From an uncultured Sphingomonadaceae bacterium (GTDB taxonomy: Bacteria; Pseudomonadota; Alphaproteobacteria; Sphingomonadales; Sphingomonadaceae), in NCBI GenBank assembly GCA_947493195.1, contig CANLQG010000005.1, positions 248,001 through 312,000 of the forward strand: 64,000 nt of DNA. Direction: 5' to 3'. The position numbers and the translations under genes are program-made. Position 1 is the stretch's first letter, and every line of letters starts with the position of its first letter. This document shows positions 30,241-40,152 of the stretch, piece by piece. The notes beneath the pieces were generated by a model. That model had not been told where the DNA came from, did not search any database, and worked only from the letters and a program-made list of their open reading frames with translations.

Positions 30241-31355
30241 GAGGCGCGGTGAGCCTTCCCGCTCCGATCGCACAGTTCCCGTGGCGGGTAGTCATCCCCC
30301 TCACCTTGCTTGTCGCCTTTGGCGCGGCCGTGCTGCACTCTGCCGCGGGCGGTTCCTTCAGCCCTTACGCTGGGTCTCACCTGTTGCGTTTCGGCGTGTT
30401 CCTGATCGTGGCCCTGGTGATGTCCTACTTTCCAGAGGATTGGGCCCGTTTCGCTGCGATCCCTGTTTATATTGCGATCCTGCTGCTGCTCATGGCGGTC
30501 GAAGCGGTCGGGCAGTTGGGTGGAGGCAGCCAGCGCTGGCTGGAGCTCGGCTTCATCCGCCTGCAACCTTCGGAACTGATGAAACCGGGTATCGTGCTGA
30601 TCCTGGCGGCGTTCTATCATACCTTGCCGGTCGGCATGATCGGCAGCTGGCGCGCTCTGCTCGTTCCGGCAGGGCTGCTAGTCGTGCCGATGGGGCTGGT
30701 GTTGCTGCAACCCGACCTAGGTACCTCGCTGGCCATCGCTTTTGGCGGCGTAGTGGTGATGTTTCTTGCCGGCATCCCCCAGAAATGGTTCATCGGTGGC
30801 GGCCTCGCCGCTGTGTGCGTCGCGCCGCTCGCCTACTTCTTCGGACTTCAACCCTATCAGCAGCAGCGGGTTCTCACCTTTCTGGATCCGGCCAGCGATC
30901 CGCAGGGAAGCGGCTACCATATCATCCAGTCGAAGATAGCAATCGGCTCCGGCGGGCTCTCCGGCAAGGGCTTTGGAGAAGGATCGCAGAGCCAGCTGAA
31001 TTACCTGCCGGAACCTCATACCGACTTCGTGTTCGCAACCATGGCGGAAGAGTGGGGATTGATTGGCGGTCTCTTCGTGCTGCTGGTTTTTGGAATCGTG
31101 CTGCGTTGGGGTTTGCTTGTCGCCCGCGATGCCAAGACCCGCTTCTCGCGCCTTCTGGCAGGTGGCATGACCGCCACGATCTTCTTCTATGTTGCCGTCA
31201 ATCTCATGATGGTGATGGGGCTTGCCCCGGTTGTCGGCATTCCGCTGCCTTTCATGAGCCACGGGGGGTCCTCGATGATGACGAACATGCTGTGCGTGGG
31301 CGCCCTCATGATGGTTGAACGCTGGAATCGCCAGTCGACTTCGGCAGGTTTGTAA
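30237..31355 (+). CDS. rodA: RodA peptidoglycan glycosyltransferase
   Basis: A 372-residue SEDS-family membrane protein with about ten helices. The conserved WLELGFIRLQPSE motif, QPDLGTS, FLDPASDPQGSGYHIIQSKIAIGSGG and the end PFMSHGGSS are all present. It polymerises lipid II for the elongasome together with PBP2. It is the last gene of the mre operon and starts at an ATGA overlap with mrdA. Confidence 0.95.
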   Translation: MRGAVSLPAPIAQFPWRVVIPLTLLVAFGAAVLHSAAGGSFSPYAGSHLLRFGVFLIVALVMSYFPEDWARFAAIPVYIAILLLLMAVEAVGQLGGGSQRWLELGFIRLQPSELMKPGIVLILAAFYHTLPVGMIGSWRALLVPAGLLVVPMGLVLLQPDLGTSLAIAFGGVVVMFLAGIPQKWFIGGGLAAVCVAPLAYFFGLQPYQQQRVLTFLDPASDPQGSGYHIIQSKIAIGSGGLSGKGFGEGSQSQLNYLPEPHTDFVFATMAEEWGLIGGLFVLLVFGIVLRWGLLVARDAKTRFSRLLAGGMTATIFFYVAVNLMMVMGLAPVVGIPLPFMSHGGSSMMTNMLCVGALMMVERWNRQSTSAGL

Positions 31356-31451
31356 CGCAACCTCTTTACACGCCTGCGACAATCGCTATTTGAGCGCCTC
31401 CCGGCGAATCGCACTGGCGAATCATCGGCCACCAGCGATCACCGCCGGTAT

Positions 31452-31527
<76 letters not shown>

Positions 31528-31636
31528 CCCTTTCAGATACCCGTTTCGAGTTAGTTTGCCGCGCGCAGGTCGGGGCGATCCACGCTTGGTGCAATTCCGG
31601 GTCGAAGCGTTGGGCAAAGCTGCTAAGACCCATTGC

Positions 31637-32608
31637 ATGAAACCTTGGCTTTTCATCCTCGTCGGGCTCGTCTCGCTGGCCCTGCCCGCCGCTCTTTGCG
31701 CACAGACTTCCGAAGAATTGACCGCGCAGGACCTGCGGCTGGCTGCTATTTCAGATGCCATGCTGGTGGCCAATGCGCACCTGTGCCGGGATACGATGCC
31801 GGTGACGGGAATGATTTTGCATAGCGCGGATCAGTATGGCGCCGAAGCGCAGTCATTGTTCGAGAGCGGTCCTCTCGCGATTTCGGCTGTGGTTCCCGGC
31901 TCTCCCGCCGCGACGGCAGGATTGCTTGGCGGCGACATCATCACCGCTATCAATGGGGCTTCGGTCGATTCGCTGGTTCCAGAAGGGGACGAGCAATTGC
32001 GCGAGACGGCTTTCTTCGTGCTAGCGGAGTACCCTGCGGGCGAACCGATCGTGCTTCAGATCGATCGCGCAGGACAACCGCAGGCGGTATCATTCACGTC
32101 ACCACGCGGATGCCGCTCGCTTGTCGAAATCAGGGTGGCAGACGGTCCAGACGCGCAATCGAACGGGCGTATCATCCAGCTGCAGTATGATTTCGCCGCC
32201 AGCCTCAGCGATCAGCAGATAGCCGTCGCGCTGGCTCACGAACTCGCCCATTCGGTGCTGGAGCACCGCCGCCGCAAGGAGGCCGAAGGGATCGATAACG
32301 GCAGTATCATGCGCCACGTCGGTCGGAACCAGCAGGTCAATCGCAAGGCTGAAGTGGAGGCGGACAGGCTTTCGGTCCACCTCATGGCAAATGCCGGTTA
32401 CGATCCCGCGATAATCGCGCAGTTCTGGCGTTCGCCGGAAGGCATCAGGGCTGGCGGAGGCTCGATGCCGAGCTGGGTCTATCCCTCGCAAGGCGCGCGG
32501 GCCGACATCGTCTCTCGTGAAATCGCGATGTACCTGCCTCTGCGCCAGGGACCGACGTGGCCCGGACACCTGATCGAGCAACGTGACCGACCATTGTCGG
32601 GGGACTAG
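31637..32608 (+). CDS. Secreted M48-like metallopeptidase with PDZ domain
   Basis: A 323-residue protein with a signal peptide (KPWLFILVGLVSLALPAALCA, cleavage near residue 22). A PDZ-like domain follows (about 65-165, VVPGSPAATAGLLGGDIITAING), then a peptidase domain with the zinc motif H201-E-L-A-H205 and a downstream glutamate segment (KAEVEADRLSVHL). A role in periplasmic protein quality control is likely from this architecture but inferred. The start ATG gives the signal peptide. Its TAG stop and the stop of the convergent flavin reductase share the palindrome CTAG. Confidence 0.88.
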   Translation: MKPWLFILVGLVSLALPAALCAQTSEELTAQDLRLAAISDAMLVANAHLCRDTMPVTGMILHSADQYGAEAQSLFESGPLAISAVVPGSPAATAGLLGGDIITAINGASVDSLVPEGDEQLRETAFFVLAEYPAGEPIVLQIDRAGQPQAVSFTSPRGCRSLVEIRVADGPDAQSNGRIIQLQYDFAASLSDQQIAVALAHELAHSVLEHRRRKEAEGIDNGSIMRHVGRNQQVNRKAEVEADRLSVHLMANAGYDPAIIAQFWRSPEGIRAGGGSMPSWVYPSQGARADIVSREIAMYLPLRQGPTWPGHLIEQRDRPLSGD

Positions 32609-33126
32609 TCGCCCTGCCCCGATCGATAAGGCGCTTCGCTGATATCGATGTATTTGCGGTCGAAATAGGTCAGCGGGGTTGCATCGTTGCGGTGCTTCGC
32701 AGCAAGAAGTTCCCCGATGAAAATCGTGTGCGTCCCAAACAGGTGGCGATGCACGGTACGGCACACCAGGCTCGACTGCGCCGTGCTGAGGACAGGGACG
32801 CCGTTGTCATCGACCCAAGCACCAACTGCAAACCGATCGACATGGGGCAGCATGAAATGTTCTGCGACATCGCGATTGCCCAGACCCAGCACGTTCACGC
32901 AGAATCGCTCTGCGCGTTCAAGCGGGTCATGCAGGGAGGCCGAGCGGTTGACGCACACCAGCAAGGATGGTGGTTCGAAACTCAGCGAACTTACAGCTGT
33001 CGCAAGAATTCCGTAACGATTTGAATTATCCAGCGTTGTGACTGCATAAACCGTGGCGGCCACGTGGCGCATGGAATTGCGAAAGGCGTCGACCAGTTCG
33101 GCGTGGGTCTGTCCTGCATCGCTCAT
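32605..33126 (-). CDS. Flavin reductase family protein (FMN-binding)
   Basis: A 173-residue split-barrel flavoprotein of the flavin reductase (HpaC/RutF-like) family. It starts SMRHVAATVYAVTT, continues with GILATAVSSLSFEPPSLLVCVN, FCVNVLG and the ending LTYFDRKY. Such proteins reduce FMN or FAD with NAD(P)H for partner monooxygenases; no monooxygenase is adjacent. It is divergent from the HTH-RibBX gene across 96 bp that contain inverted repeats, so flavin-linked co-regulation is plausible. Confidence 0.88.
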   Translation of the reverse strand: MSDAGQTHAELVDAFRNSMRHVAATVYAVTTLDNSNRYGILATAVSSLSFEPPSLLVCVNRSASLHDPLERAERFCVNVLGLGNRDVAEHFMLPHVDRFAVGAWVDDNGVPVLSTAQSSLVCRTVHRHLFGTHTIFIGELLAAKHRNDATPLTYFDRKYIDISEAPYRSGQGD

Positions 33127-33163
33127 GGTGGCTCTTTGCGGATTAGCGTGTCTCAGCGCAAGT

Positions 33164-33175
33164 CATTCATGAATG
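33164..33175. promoter_or_regulatory. Perfect 12-bp palindrome in ribBX/flavin reductase intergenic region
   Basis: CATTCATGAATG is a perfect inverted repeat 38 bp before the flavin reductase start on the minus strand and 48 bp before ribBX. Together with the 18-bp repeat nearby it suggests a protein-binding control region shared by the divergent genes. Confidence 0.35.
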
Positions 33176-33193
33176 TGATGCACAAGACTTGCG

Positions 33194-33211
33194 ATCACAT
33201 TGCAGTGTGAT
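33194..33211. promoter_or_regulatory. 18-bp inverted repeat directly before ribBX
   Basis: ATCACA-T-TGCA-G-TGTGAT: the 6-bp arms and the central TGCA are symmetrical and one pair mismatches. It ends 11 bp before the ATG, just upstream of the GAGG ribosome binding site. A third TGTGAT half-site is at 33174-33179. The arm order (TCACA then TGTGA) is the reverse of a CRP/FNR site. A candidate operator. Confidence 0.5.
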
Positions 33212-33222
33212 AGAGGCGCGGC

Positions 33223-34527
33223 ATGAGCGACATTATCATTGCCCGAGTCCGCGAGATCATTGCGGGCGGAAAAATGACCCGCGCCGGGCTCGCCCGCGCC
33301 GCCGGTCTGCACGCCAACACCCTGCGCGATTGCAACGAGGATGGGTGGAACCCGACCTCCGACACGCTGAACAAGCTCGATCGTTTTCTGACCGAGAACG
33401 ACGATTCTCCGGTCTTGGTCGGAATCGAGGAGATAATCGAGGAAGCGCGCAACGGACGCATGTACATCCTGGTGGATGACGAGGACCGCGAGAACGAGGG
33501 CGATCTCATCATTCCGGCGCAAATGGCAACGCCCGACGCGGTAAACTTCATGGCGACCTATGGTCGGGGCCTCATCTGCCTTGCTATGACTCGCCAGCGG
33601 GTCGATGCACTGGGCCTTGAACTGATGAGCCGCAAGAACCGCACACGGCACGAAACCGCCTTCACCGTTTCCATCGAGGCGCGAGAGGGTGTGACCACCG
33701 GCATCAGCGCGGGCGACCGGGCGCGCACCGTTTCGGTTGCGATCGACGCCAGCAAGAGCGCCGATGACATCGTTACCCCCGGCCACGTGTTTCCGCTTGT
33801 CGCCCGAGAAGGCGGCGTGCTGGTCCGCGCCGGCCATACAGAGGCTGCAGTCGACATTTCACGCCTTGCCGGACTCAACCCCAGCGGCGTGATCTGCGAG
33901 ATCATGAATGACGACGGTTCGATGGCGCGACTGGAGGACCTGGTCGGCTTCGCCCGGAAACATGGCCTGAAGATCGGCACCATCCGCGACCTGATCGCCT
34001 ATCGACGCCAGAACGATCATCTTGTGGAGAAGCGCGCGGAAGAGCGTTTCACCAGCGAATGGGGCGGTGACTGGCGCGCCATCAGCTTTTACAACAAGGC
34101 GACACAGGGGGAGACCCTGACCCTGGTGAAAGGCCATATCGACAGCGAGAAGCCTACGCTCGTGAGGATGCACGCACTGTCCATTTTTGACGACGTCTTC
34201 GCCAACAAGTCCGAACGCCGCGACCTGCTTGAAGGGGCTATGCGGCTGATCGCGGATGAAGGGTCTGGCGTGGTGGTCCTTATCAATCGTCCGGTTCCCG
34301 ATTATGCCACGCGCGCTGTCCACAGGCTCTCTGCCAAAGCGCTACGCAGCGAGCCTTATGTGGCAGAAGAACAGCGCGACTACGGCGTAGGCGCGCAGAT
34401 CCTGACCGAACTTGGCGTGCGCGACATGATCTTGCTGACCAATACCAGCCATTCGCTTGTCGGGCTGGACGGCTATGGCCTCTCCATCGTAGGCGAGCGC
34501 CCGATTACCCTTGAGGAGACCGCCTGA
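33223..34527 (+). CDS. ribB: HTH-fused 3,4-dihydroxy-2-butanone-4-phosphate synthase with degenerate GTP cyclohydrolase II domain (RibBX type)
   Basis: A 434-residue protein in three parts. Residues 5-57 look like an XRE/lambda-type HTH ([18 protein letters not shown], then [14 protein letters not shown]). Residues 66-262 are a complete RibB domain that makes DHBP from ribulose 5-phosphate, with [10 protein letters not shown] (85-94), PGHVFPL, RAGHTEA and ICEIMND. Residues about 275-434 are RibA-like, but the three zinc cysteines are absent and there is no Cys at all in this half, so GTP cyclohydrolase II activity is unlikely. This matches the RibBX variant known in proteobacteria; the N-terminal HTH is extra. 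GAGG precedes the ATG. The stop overlaps ribH (ATGA). Confidence 0.9.
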   Translation: MSDIIIARVREIIAGGKMTRAGLARAAGLHANTLRDCNEDGWNPTSDTLNKLDRFLTENDDSPVLVGIEEIIEEARNGRMYILVDDEDRENEGDLIIPAQMATPDAVNFMATYGRGLICLAMTRQRVDALGLELMSRKNRTRHETAFTVSIEAREGVTTGISAGDRARTVSVAIDASKSADDIVTPGHVFPLVAREGGVLVRAGHTEAAVDISRLAGLNPSGVICEIMNDDGSMARLEDLVGFARKHGLKIGTIRDLIAYRRQNDHLVEKRAEERFTSEWGGDWRAISFYNKATQGETLTLVKGHIDSEKPTLVRMHALSIFDDVFANKSERRDLLEGAMRLIADEGSGVVVLINRPVPDYATRAVHRLSAKALRSEPYVAEEQRDYGVGAQILTELGVRDMILLTNTSHSLVGLDGYGLSIVGERPITLEETA

Positions 34528-34946
34528 TGGCCCGCTTTCTGATTGTCGAGGCTCGTTTCTACGAGCATCTTAATGACATGCTGATCGAAGGTGCAAAAGG
34601 CGCGCTGAAGAATGCCGGTCACGAGGTCGATGTGATAACCGTGCCCGGCGCCCTCGAACTGCCCGGAGCGATCGCCTTGGCAGCCGAGAGCGGCCAGTAC
34701 GACGGCTTCGTTGCCATCGGCGTAGTGATCCGGGGTGAGACCTATCATTTCGAGATCGTCGCCGGGGAAAGCGCCCGCGCAATCATGGCGCTGACGATGG
34801 ACGGCATCGCCATTGGCAACGGCATCCTTACCACCGAGAACGAGCAGCAGGCGCTGGTGCGGGCCGATCCTGCGCAGAAGAACAAGGGCGGCGAAGCGGC
34901 ACAGGCGGCAATCCGTCTCCTCGAACTGCGCGAACAGTTCGCTTGA
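34527..34946 (+). CDS. ribH: 6,7-dimethyl-8-ribityllumazine synthase
   Basis: A 139-residue enzyme condensing DHBP with the ribityl-pyrimidine in riboflavin synthesis. It shows the N-terminal ARFY substrate motif, the VPGALELP loop, [12 protein letters not shown] with the catalytic histidine (about H74) and the GNGILTTE loop. It normally assembles into pentamers or 60-mers. It is coupled to ribBX by ATGA overlap; its stop overlaps the TTG start of the aldo/keto reductase gene. Confidence 0.96.
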   Translation: MARFLIVEARFYEHLNDMLIEGAKGALKNAGHEVDVITVPGALELPGAIALAAESGQYDGFVAIGVVIRGETYHFEIVAGESARAIMALTMDGIAIGNGILTTENEQQALVRADPAQKNKGGEAAQAAIRLLELREQFA

Positions 34947-35917
34947 GCGGCCACAGCTTCATCGCCGGAGTCCCGCTTGTCCTTGGCGGGAATGTTTTCG
35001 GCTGGACCGCGAAGGGCGATCAGGGTTTCGCCGTTCTCGACGCTTTTTACGAAGCCGGGGGCCGCATGATCGATACCGCCGATGTCTATTCGGCCTGGAT
35101 CGACGGACACGAAGGCGGCGAATCCGAGAAGTTCCTAGGCAAATGGCTGTCTTCGCGCGGGGTTCGCAAGGACATGCGCATTCACACCAAGACAGGGATG
35201 CTGACCCGCAAGTCGCCGTCCAATCCCGGGTCGATGGGTGATCCCGATCTCTATCGGCCGGAAGAAGTCCTCGCCCACCTCGACGCATCGCTAGAGCGGC
35301 TGCAAACCGATTACGTCGACCTTTATTACGCGCATCGCGACTTCGATGAACTAGAGGTCGCCGAAATTGTCGACGCTTTCGAGGGCGCGGTGGCTACGGC
35401 CAAGGTTCGCGCACTGGGCGCATCCAATTTCGGCATAGAGCGGCTCGGCGCCGCCCTCGCCTACGCAGAAACGACTGCAAAGACGCCTTTTATCGCCCTG
35501 CAAAACCAGTACAATCTTGTCTCGCGCGGTTCCTATGGCGAAGACCTGCAGGAACTCTGCACATCCCGAGGTATCGCCATGCTGCCGTTCTACGGCCTGG
35601 CGGCGGGCTATCTGACCGGCAAGTATCGCAGGCCGGGAGACTTCGAGGAAGGTGCCCGCGTGTACCGGACGAAGGACTATGCTGAGATCGGCCCGCCAGT
35701 GCTTTCTGTGATGGACGCAATCTCCGCCGAAACCGGTGCAAGCCTTCCCGCCATCGCCCTCGCGTGGCTGGTACGTCAGCCCGGTATCCCCGCCCCGATC
35801 GCCAGCGCCCGCAATGCGGAGCAGCTTGATCAGTTGCTCGAGTTCACCAGGCTTAACCTATCTGACGAACAGGTGTCGCGGCTTACGCAGTCGCTGGACG
35901 ATACGAGCGGCAGGTGA
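34943..35917 (+). CDS. Aldo/keto reductase
   Basis: A 324-residue NADPH-dependent TIM-barrel oxidoreductase. The tetrad motifs are visible: D44 and Y49 in IDTADVYS, Lys in IHTKTGM and His in YYAHRD. The C-terminal cofactor motif [11 protein letters not shown] is also present. The start is TTG at 34943 overlapping the ribH stop (TTGA). Co-transcription with ribH is likely; a link to flavin metabolism is not shown by sequence. The substrate is unknown. Confidence 0.88.
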   Translation: MSGHSFIAGVPLVLGGNVFGWTAKGDQGFAVLDAFYEAGGRMIDTADVYSAWIDGHEGGESEKFLGKWLSSRGVRKDMRIHTKTGMLTRKSPSNPGSMGDPDLYRPEEVLAHLDASLERLQTDYVDLYYAHRDFDELEVAEIVDAFEGAVATAKVRALGASNFGIERLGAALAYAETTAKTPFIALQNQYNLVSRGSYGEDLQELCTSRGIAMLPFYGLAAGYLTGKYRRPGDFEEGARVYRTKDYAEIGPPVLSVMDAISAETGASLPAIALAWLVRQPGIPAPIASARNAEQLDQLLEFTRLNLSDEQVSRLTQSLDDTSGR

Positions 35918-36151
35918 ACCCATGCGCGCCGAGGGTGAACCCGCGGTGCCCCTTGACAGCGTGAGGCGAAAAACCTGCACCGCCAATGAGGCTAGTCGCC
36001 GCATAGACCTGCCGCGATGCTGATCGGCAACACTCGATCACACCGTAATGCGACCATGGTGGATTTGCAGCGCTCTTTTCACCGTCACGATATGAAGGAA
36101 AATCAGCGGCATGTGGAACCCGCCTGCCGTCTGGCGATTGTGCAAGCTGTT

Positions 36152-37732
<1,581 letters not shown>

Positions 37733-37741
37733 CTATCTCCC

Positions 37742-37766
37742 GGAACTTAGCACTGCAACACGCGTT
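37742..37766 (+). promoter_or_regulatory. EcfG-type general stress response promoter
   Basis: GGAAC (37742-37746) and CGTT (37763-37766) are separated by exactly 16 bases, matching the published alphaproteobacterial EcfG consensus GGAAC-N16/17-CGTT. It lies about 80 bp before the DUF883-like gene and points at it. Confidence 0.6.
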
Positions 37767-37845
37767 GATGCCTTGAACCGGGGTGTCTTAGCCCCATAAC
37801 ACGATATTGGGACACAACCCTGAGATCTCAGGAAGGGAACAGACA

Positions 37846-38400
37846 ATGGCTGCCAAGAAACCCACGACTGCCACGATGACGCCTGTCGTTGAAACGACAA
37901 CCGCCGATACGGCTGGAACAACCACCGCTGATACCGGCACGACATCTGCCTCGCCGCACACCACCGAAGCCAAGTCGCGCTTCAACGCTGCGCTCGACGA
38001 AGCCAAGGCCGGTGCCGCCGCCCTTGGTGACGAAGCCAAGCTGCGCGCGAGCGAGTATCGCAACAAGGCCAAGACCAGCGGCGACAACTGGTCGTCCGAT
38101 GCGAAAGTGAAGTCGCGCGATCTTGCCAATGATGGCAAGCACAAGGCCAGCGAAGCGTTGACTGGCCTGTCCCGCGTAATCGACGAGAACGCCTCAACGC
38201 TGGATGAGAAGCTTGGCCCGAAGTATGGCGACTATGCCCGCTCGGCATCGCGGTCGCTGCAGGATAACGCCCGCAAGCTGGACGAGAAGAGCCTGGACGA
38301 ACTGGCGGATGAATCGCGTGAAGCGATCCGCCGCAGCCCGGCGACCGCCGTGGGCCTTGCCGCCCTCGTGGGCTTCTTCTTTGCCCGCCTGTTCCGCTAA
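37846..38400 (+). CDS. ElaB/YqjD-like (DUF883-type) membrane-anchored stress protein
   Basis: A 184-residue protein. It has a Thr/Ala-rich N-terminus, a long charged helix (about 45-160) rich in Ala, Lys, Glu and Asp, and a C-terminal single membrane helix (TAVGLAALVGFFFARLFR). This is the layout of E. coli ElaB/YqjD proteins, which anchor to the inner membrane and bind ribosomes in stationary phase. GGAAGGG at 37831-37837 supports the ATG. An EcfG-type promoter lies upstream, and three more small envelope genes follow. Confidence 0.8.
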   Translation: MAAKKPTTATMTPVVETTTADTAGTTTADTGTTSASPHTTEAKSRFNAALDEAKAGAAALGDEAKLRASEYRNKAKTSGDNWSSDAKVKSRDLANDGKHKASEALTGLSRVIDENASTLDEKLGPKYGDYARSASRSLQDNARKLDEKSLDELADESREAIRRSPATAVGLAALVGFFFARLFR

Positions 38401-38406
38401 GTCGCG

Positions 38407-38868
38407 GTGCAAGGCAGGGACGAACACATCGGGGTTGAGCCGCTGCATGCCAGTGGCGAACCGCTGAGCCACGAATACCCGCAGGATGACCCGACGCCAG
38501 GCGGCGGGCAAACTGCGGGTACACGCTCGCTTGCAGACGATCTGGAAGCTCTCGTCGAAGATGCGCGCATCTATGTCGATGCAGAGCTATCCTACCAGAA
38601 GACCCGCGCCGGTTTCGTAGCCGACAGGTTAAAAAAGACCGTCGCGTTCGGCGCGGTTGCGGCTTTCCTCGCCGTGCTAGCGCTGATCGGCCTTACAGTG
38701 GGCCTCATCATTGCCCTCACCCCGTTGATAACCGCATGGGGCGCTACCGCTGTAGTGGTCCTCGGCATCCTGCTGATCGCCTACCTGTTGGTACGTAAGG
38801 CAGCTGGGGCGTGGAATTCGATGATGGGCGCGATGAAAGAGAACGAGGATCCGGCGGACCATGGCTGA
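38407..38868 (+). CDS. Phage-holin-like (YqjE/holin superfamily III type) membrane protein
   Basis: A 153-residue protein with a polar N-terminal 60 residues, an amphipathic helix (RSLADDLEALVEDARIYVDA) and two adjoining membrane helices (about 79-105 and 112-130). This resembles the YqjE-like holin family, which accompanies YqjD in E. coli. The only start available is GTG at 38407, seven bases after the previous stop, with a weak ribosome binding site. It overlaps the next gene by 8 bp. Confidence 0.75.
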   Translation: MQGRDEHIGVEPLHASGEPLSHEYPQDDPTPGGGQTAGTRSLADDLEALVEDARIYVDAELSYQKTRAGFVADRLKKTVAFGAVAAFLAVLALIGLTVGLIIALTPLITAWGATAVVVLGILLIAYLLVRKAAGAWNSMMGAMKENEDPADHG

Positions 38869-39226
38869 CCTTCAACACCAGTTGCGCGAAGACCGCGCGC
38901 TGCGAAATGCTGCAAAGCGCCTGGTGAAAGCCGATCTCGGCTTCCTCAAGGGCGACATGGCCGAGAAAGGCCTCGGCAGCCGCATCGCGGGCCGTGCGAA
39001 AGAAGGCGCTGCCGGTATTGCCGAGAACACCGCCGAATACGCCGACGAGAACCGCATCAAGGTTGGCGCCGGTCTTGCCATCGGAATTGCTGCGTTCTTC
39101 GGCTGGATTTTCCGTGATCGGCTGTCCGACGCTGTCTACGGCCTGTTCCACGAGAAGGGTGTTCTCGAAAAGGCCGCTGATAAAGCGGAACAATTGGCCG
39201 AAGACGCCCGTTCTTTCTTCGATTGA
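38861..39226 (+). CDS. Small single-helix envelope protein
   Basis: A 121-residue protein: charged N-terminal helix (about 1-60), one membrane segment (about 70-85, VGAGLAIGIAAFFGWIF) and an acidic C-terminal helix ending AEDARSFFD. No named family is recognised, but size and position match the third member of a yqjDEK-like set. It overlaps the holin-like gene by 8 bp. Confidence 0.7.
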   Translation: MADLQHQLREDRALRNAAKRLVKADLGFLKGDMAEKGLGSRIAGRAKEGAAGIAENTAEYADENRIKVGAGLAIGIAAFFGWIFRDRLSDAVYGLFHEKGVLEKAADKAEQLAEDARSFFD

Positions 39227-39251
39227 ACCAAACATTTCCGGAGAAGCCCAC

Positions 39252-39743
39252 ATGAACGATCCGAAACGCGCCGAAATCAAGGCTCGAATTGCTGCCGCAC
39301 AGGCACGCGAACAGGAAAAGGCCGAGCAATCGACCACGCAGAAGGTGGCAACGAAGGCTTCCGAAGCGGGTGACGCTTTCACCAGCTTCGTGAAGGAGCA
39401 TCCGATTGCCGCAACAGCTGGCGGCCTCGTGCTCGGCATCGTGGTCGCAGGCATGTTCAGGCGTCCGCGCGAAGCTGCGGTACGCGGTGGCACCAAGGCC
39501 GTTGGCCTCGCCGCCATCGGTGCGGAAATCGCCTCCGCCTTCGCCAGCGAACTACTAGATGATGCGAAGGACGTGGGTCGTTCGGGTGCGCGCCGCGCAG
39601 AAGACGCTGGTGACGCCATCGGTGACCGCGCGCGGTCAATCCGCCGCAATGCTAACTACCAAGCCGATCGCGCCAGTGACGCTGTGCGTATTGCCGGTCG
39701 CGAAACGGGTAAGCGCATCGCTCGCGCCTTCAACCGCCACTGA
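39252..39743 (+). CDS. Small membrane-associated stress-cluster protein
   Basis: A 163-residue protein with a charged N-terminus, the sequence FVKEHPIAATAGGLVLGIVVAGMF (membrane helix about 47-70), a second weakly hydrophobic region (about 84-100) and a basic C-terminal helix ending RIARAFNRH. The EHPIAATAGG motif resembles the membrane end of DUF883 proteins. GGAGAAG lies before the ATG. It is the last gene of the cluster, before a strong terminator. Confidence 0.7.
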   Translation: MNDPKRAEIKARIAAAQAREQEKAEQSTTQKVATKASEAGDAFTSFVKEHPIAATAGGLVLGIVVAGMFRRPREAAVRGGTKAVGLAAIGAEIASAFASELLDDAKDVGRSGARRAEDAGDAIGDRARSIRRNANYQADRASDAVRIAGRETGKRIARAFNRH

Positions 39744-39771
39744 TCCTGGCCGAAGGCTGAGACAGGAATAC

Positions 39772-39820
39772 AAGTCCCCTTGCGCTCTGGTGCCTATCGC
39801 CTAGAGCCAAGGGGACTTTT
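39772..39820 (+). terminator. Intrinsic terminator after the envelope stress cluster
   Basis: Outer arms AAGTCCCCTT/AAGGGGACTT (10 bp, perfect) and inner arms GCTCT/AGAGC form a long hairpin followed by TTTT. It separates the cluster from the DUF4170 gene. Confidence 0.85.
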
Positions 39821-39849
39821 ACTTTCAACAGCAACGAAAGGCGCGGCCA

Positions 39850-40089
39850 ATGTCCGAAGAGCACGAACAGCAGCTTCTCCACATGGTGATGGGAGGCCGA
39901 GTGATCGATCCGCGCGGGGCGGAATTCCAGGACCTGAAAGACATTCACGTGGTCGGTTTCTTCCCCGATTTCGAAAGCGCGGAAGAAGCTTGGCGCGGCT
40001 GGGCGCAGCGTACGGTAGACGACGCGGAGATGAAATACGTGATTGTCCACCTGCACAAGCTGCTTGAGCCCGACCTGCCCGGCAAATGA
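39850..40089 (+). CDS. DUF4170 family protein
   Basis: A 79-residue cytosolic protein with DIHVVGFFPDFESAEEAWRG and a YVIVHLHKLLEP end, matching my memory of the DUF4170 family found in alphaproteobacteria. Function is unknown. It has its own region between two terminators, so it is probably monocistronic. Confidence 0.75.
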   Translation: MSEEHEQQLLHMVMGGRVIDPRGAEFQDLKDIHVVGFFPDFESAEEAWRGWAQRTVDDAEMKYVIVHLHKLLEPDLPGK

Positions 40090-40102
40090 TCGACCCGAAC
40101 AA

Positions 40103-40129
40103 AAAAGCCCCGCATCGTGCGGGGCTTTT
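40103..40129. terminator. Bidirectional terminator (DUF4170 gene / greA)
   Basis: A perfect 12-bp stem AAAAGCCCCGCA/TGCGGGGCTTTT with a 3-base loop, ending in T-runs on both strands. It serves both convergent genes. Confidence 0.9.
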
Positions 40130-40152
40130 CGTATCCGGCGATCTTTGGCGGC

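Noticed and set aside
33194..33211. CRP/FNR binding site
   Set aside because: The half-sites are in reverse order (TCACA-N6-TGTGA instead of TGTGA-N6-TCACA), and the only correctly ordered pair is 16 bases apart.
33127..33222. FMN riboswitch before ribBX
   Set aside because: The 96-bp gap is too short for the conserved RFN fold, and its conserved blocks are not visible.
35953..35958. Promoter at a perfect TTGACA after the aldo/keto reductase
   Set aside because: No reasonable -10 box lies 16-18 bases downstream.
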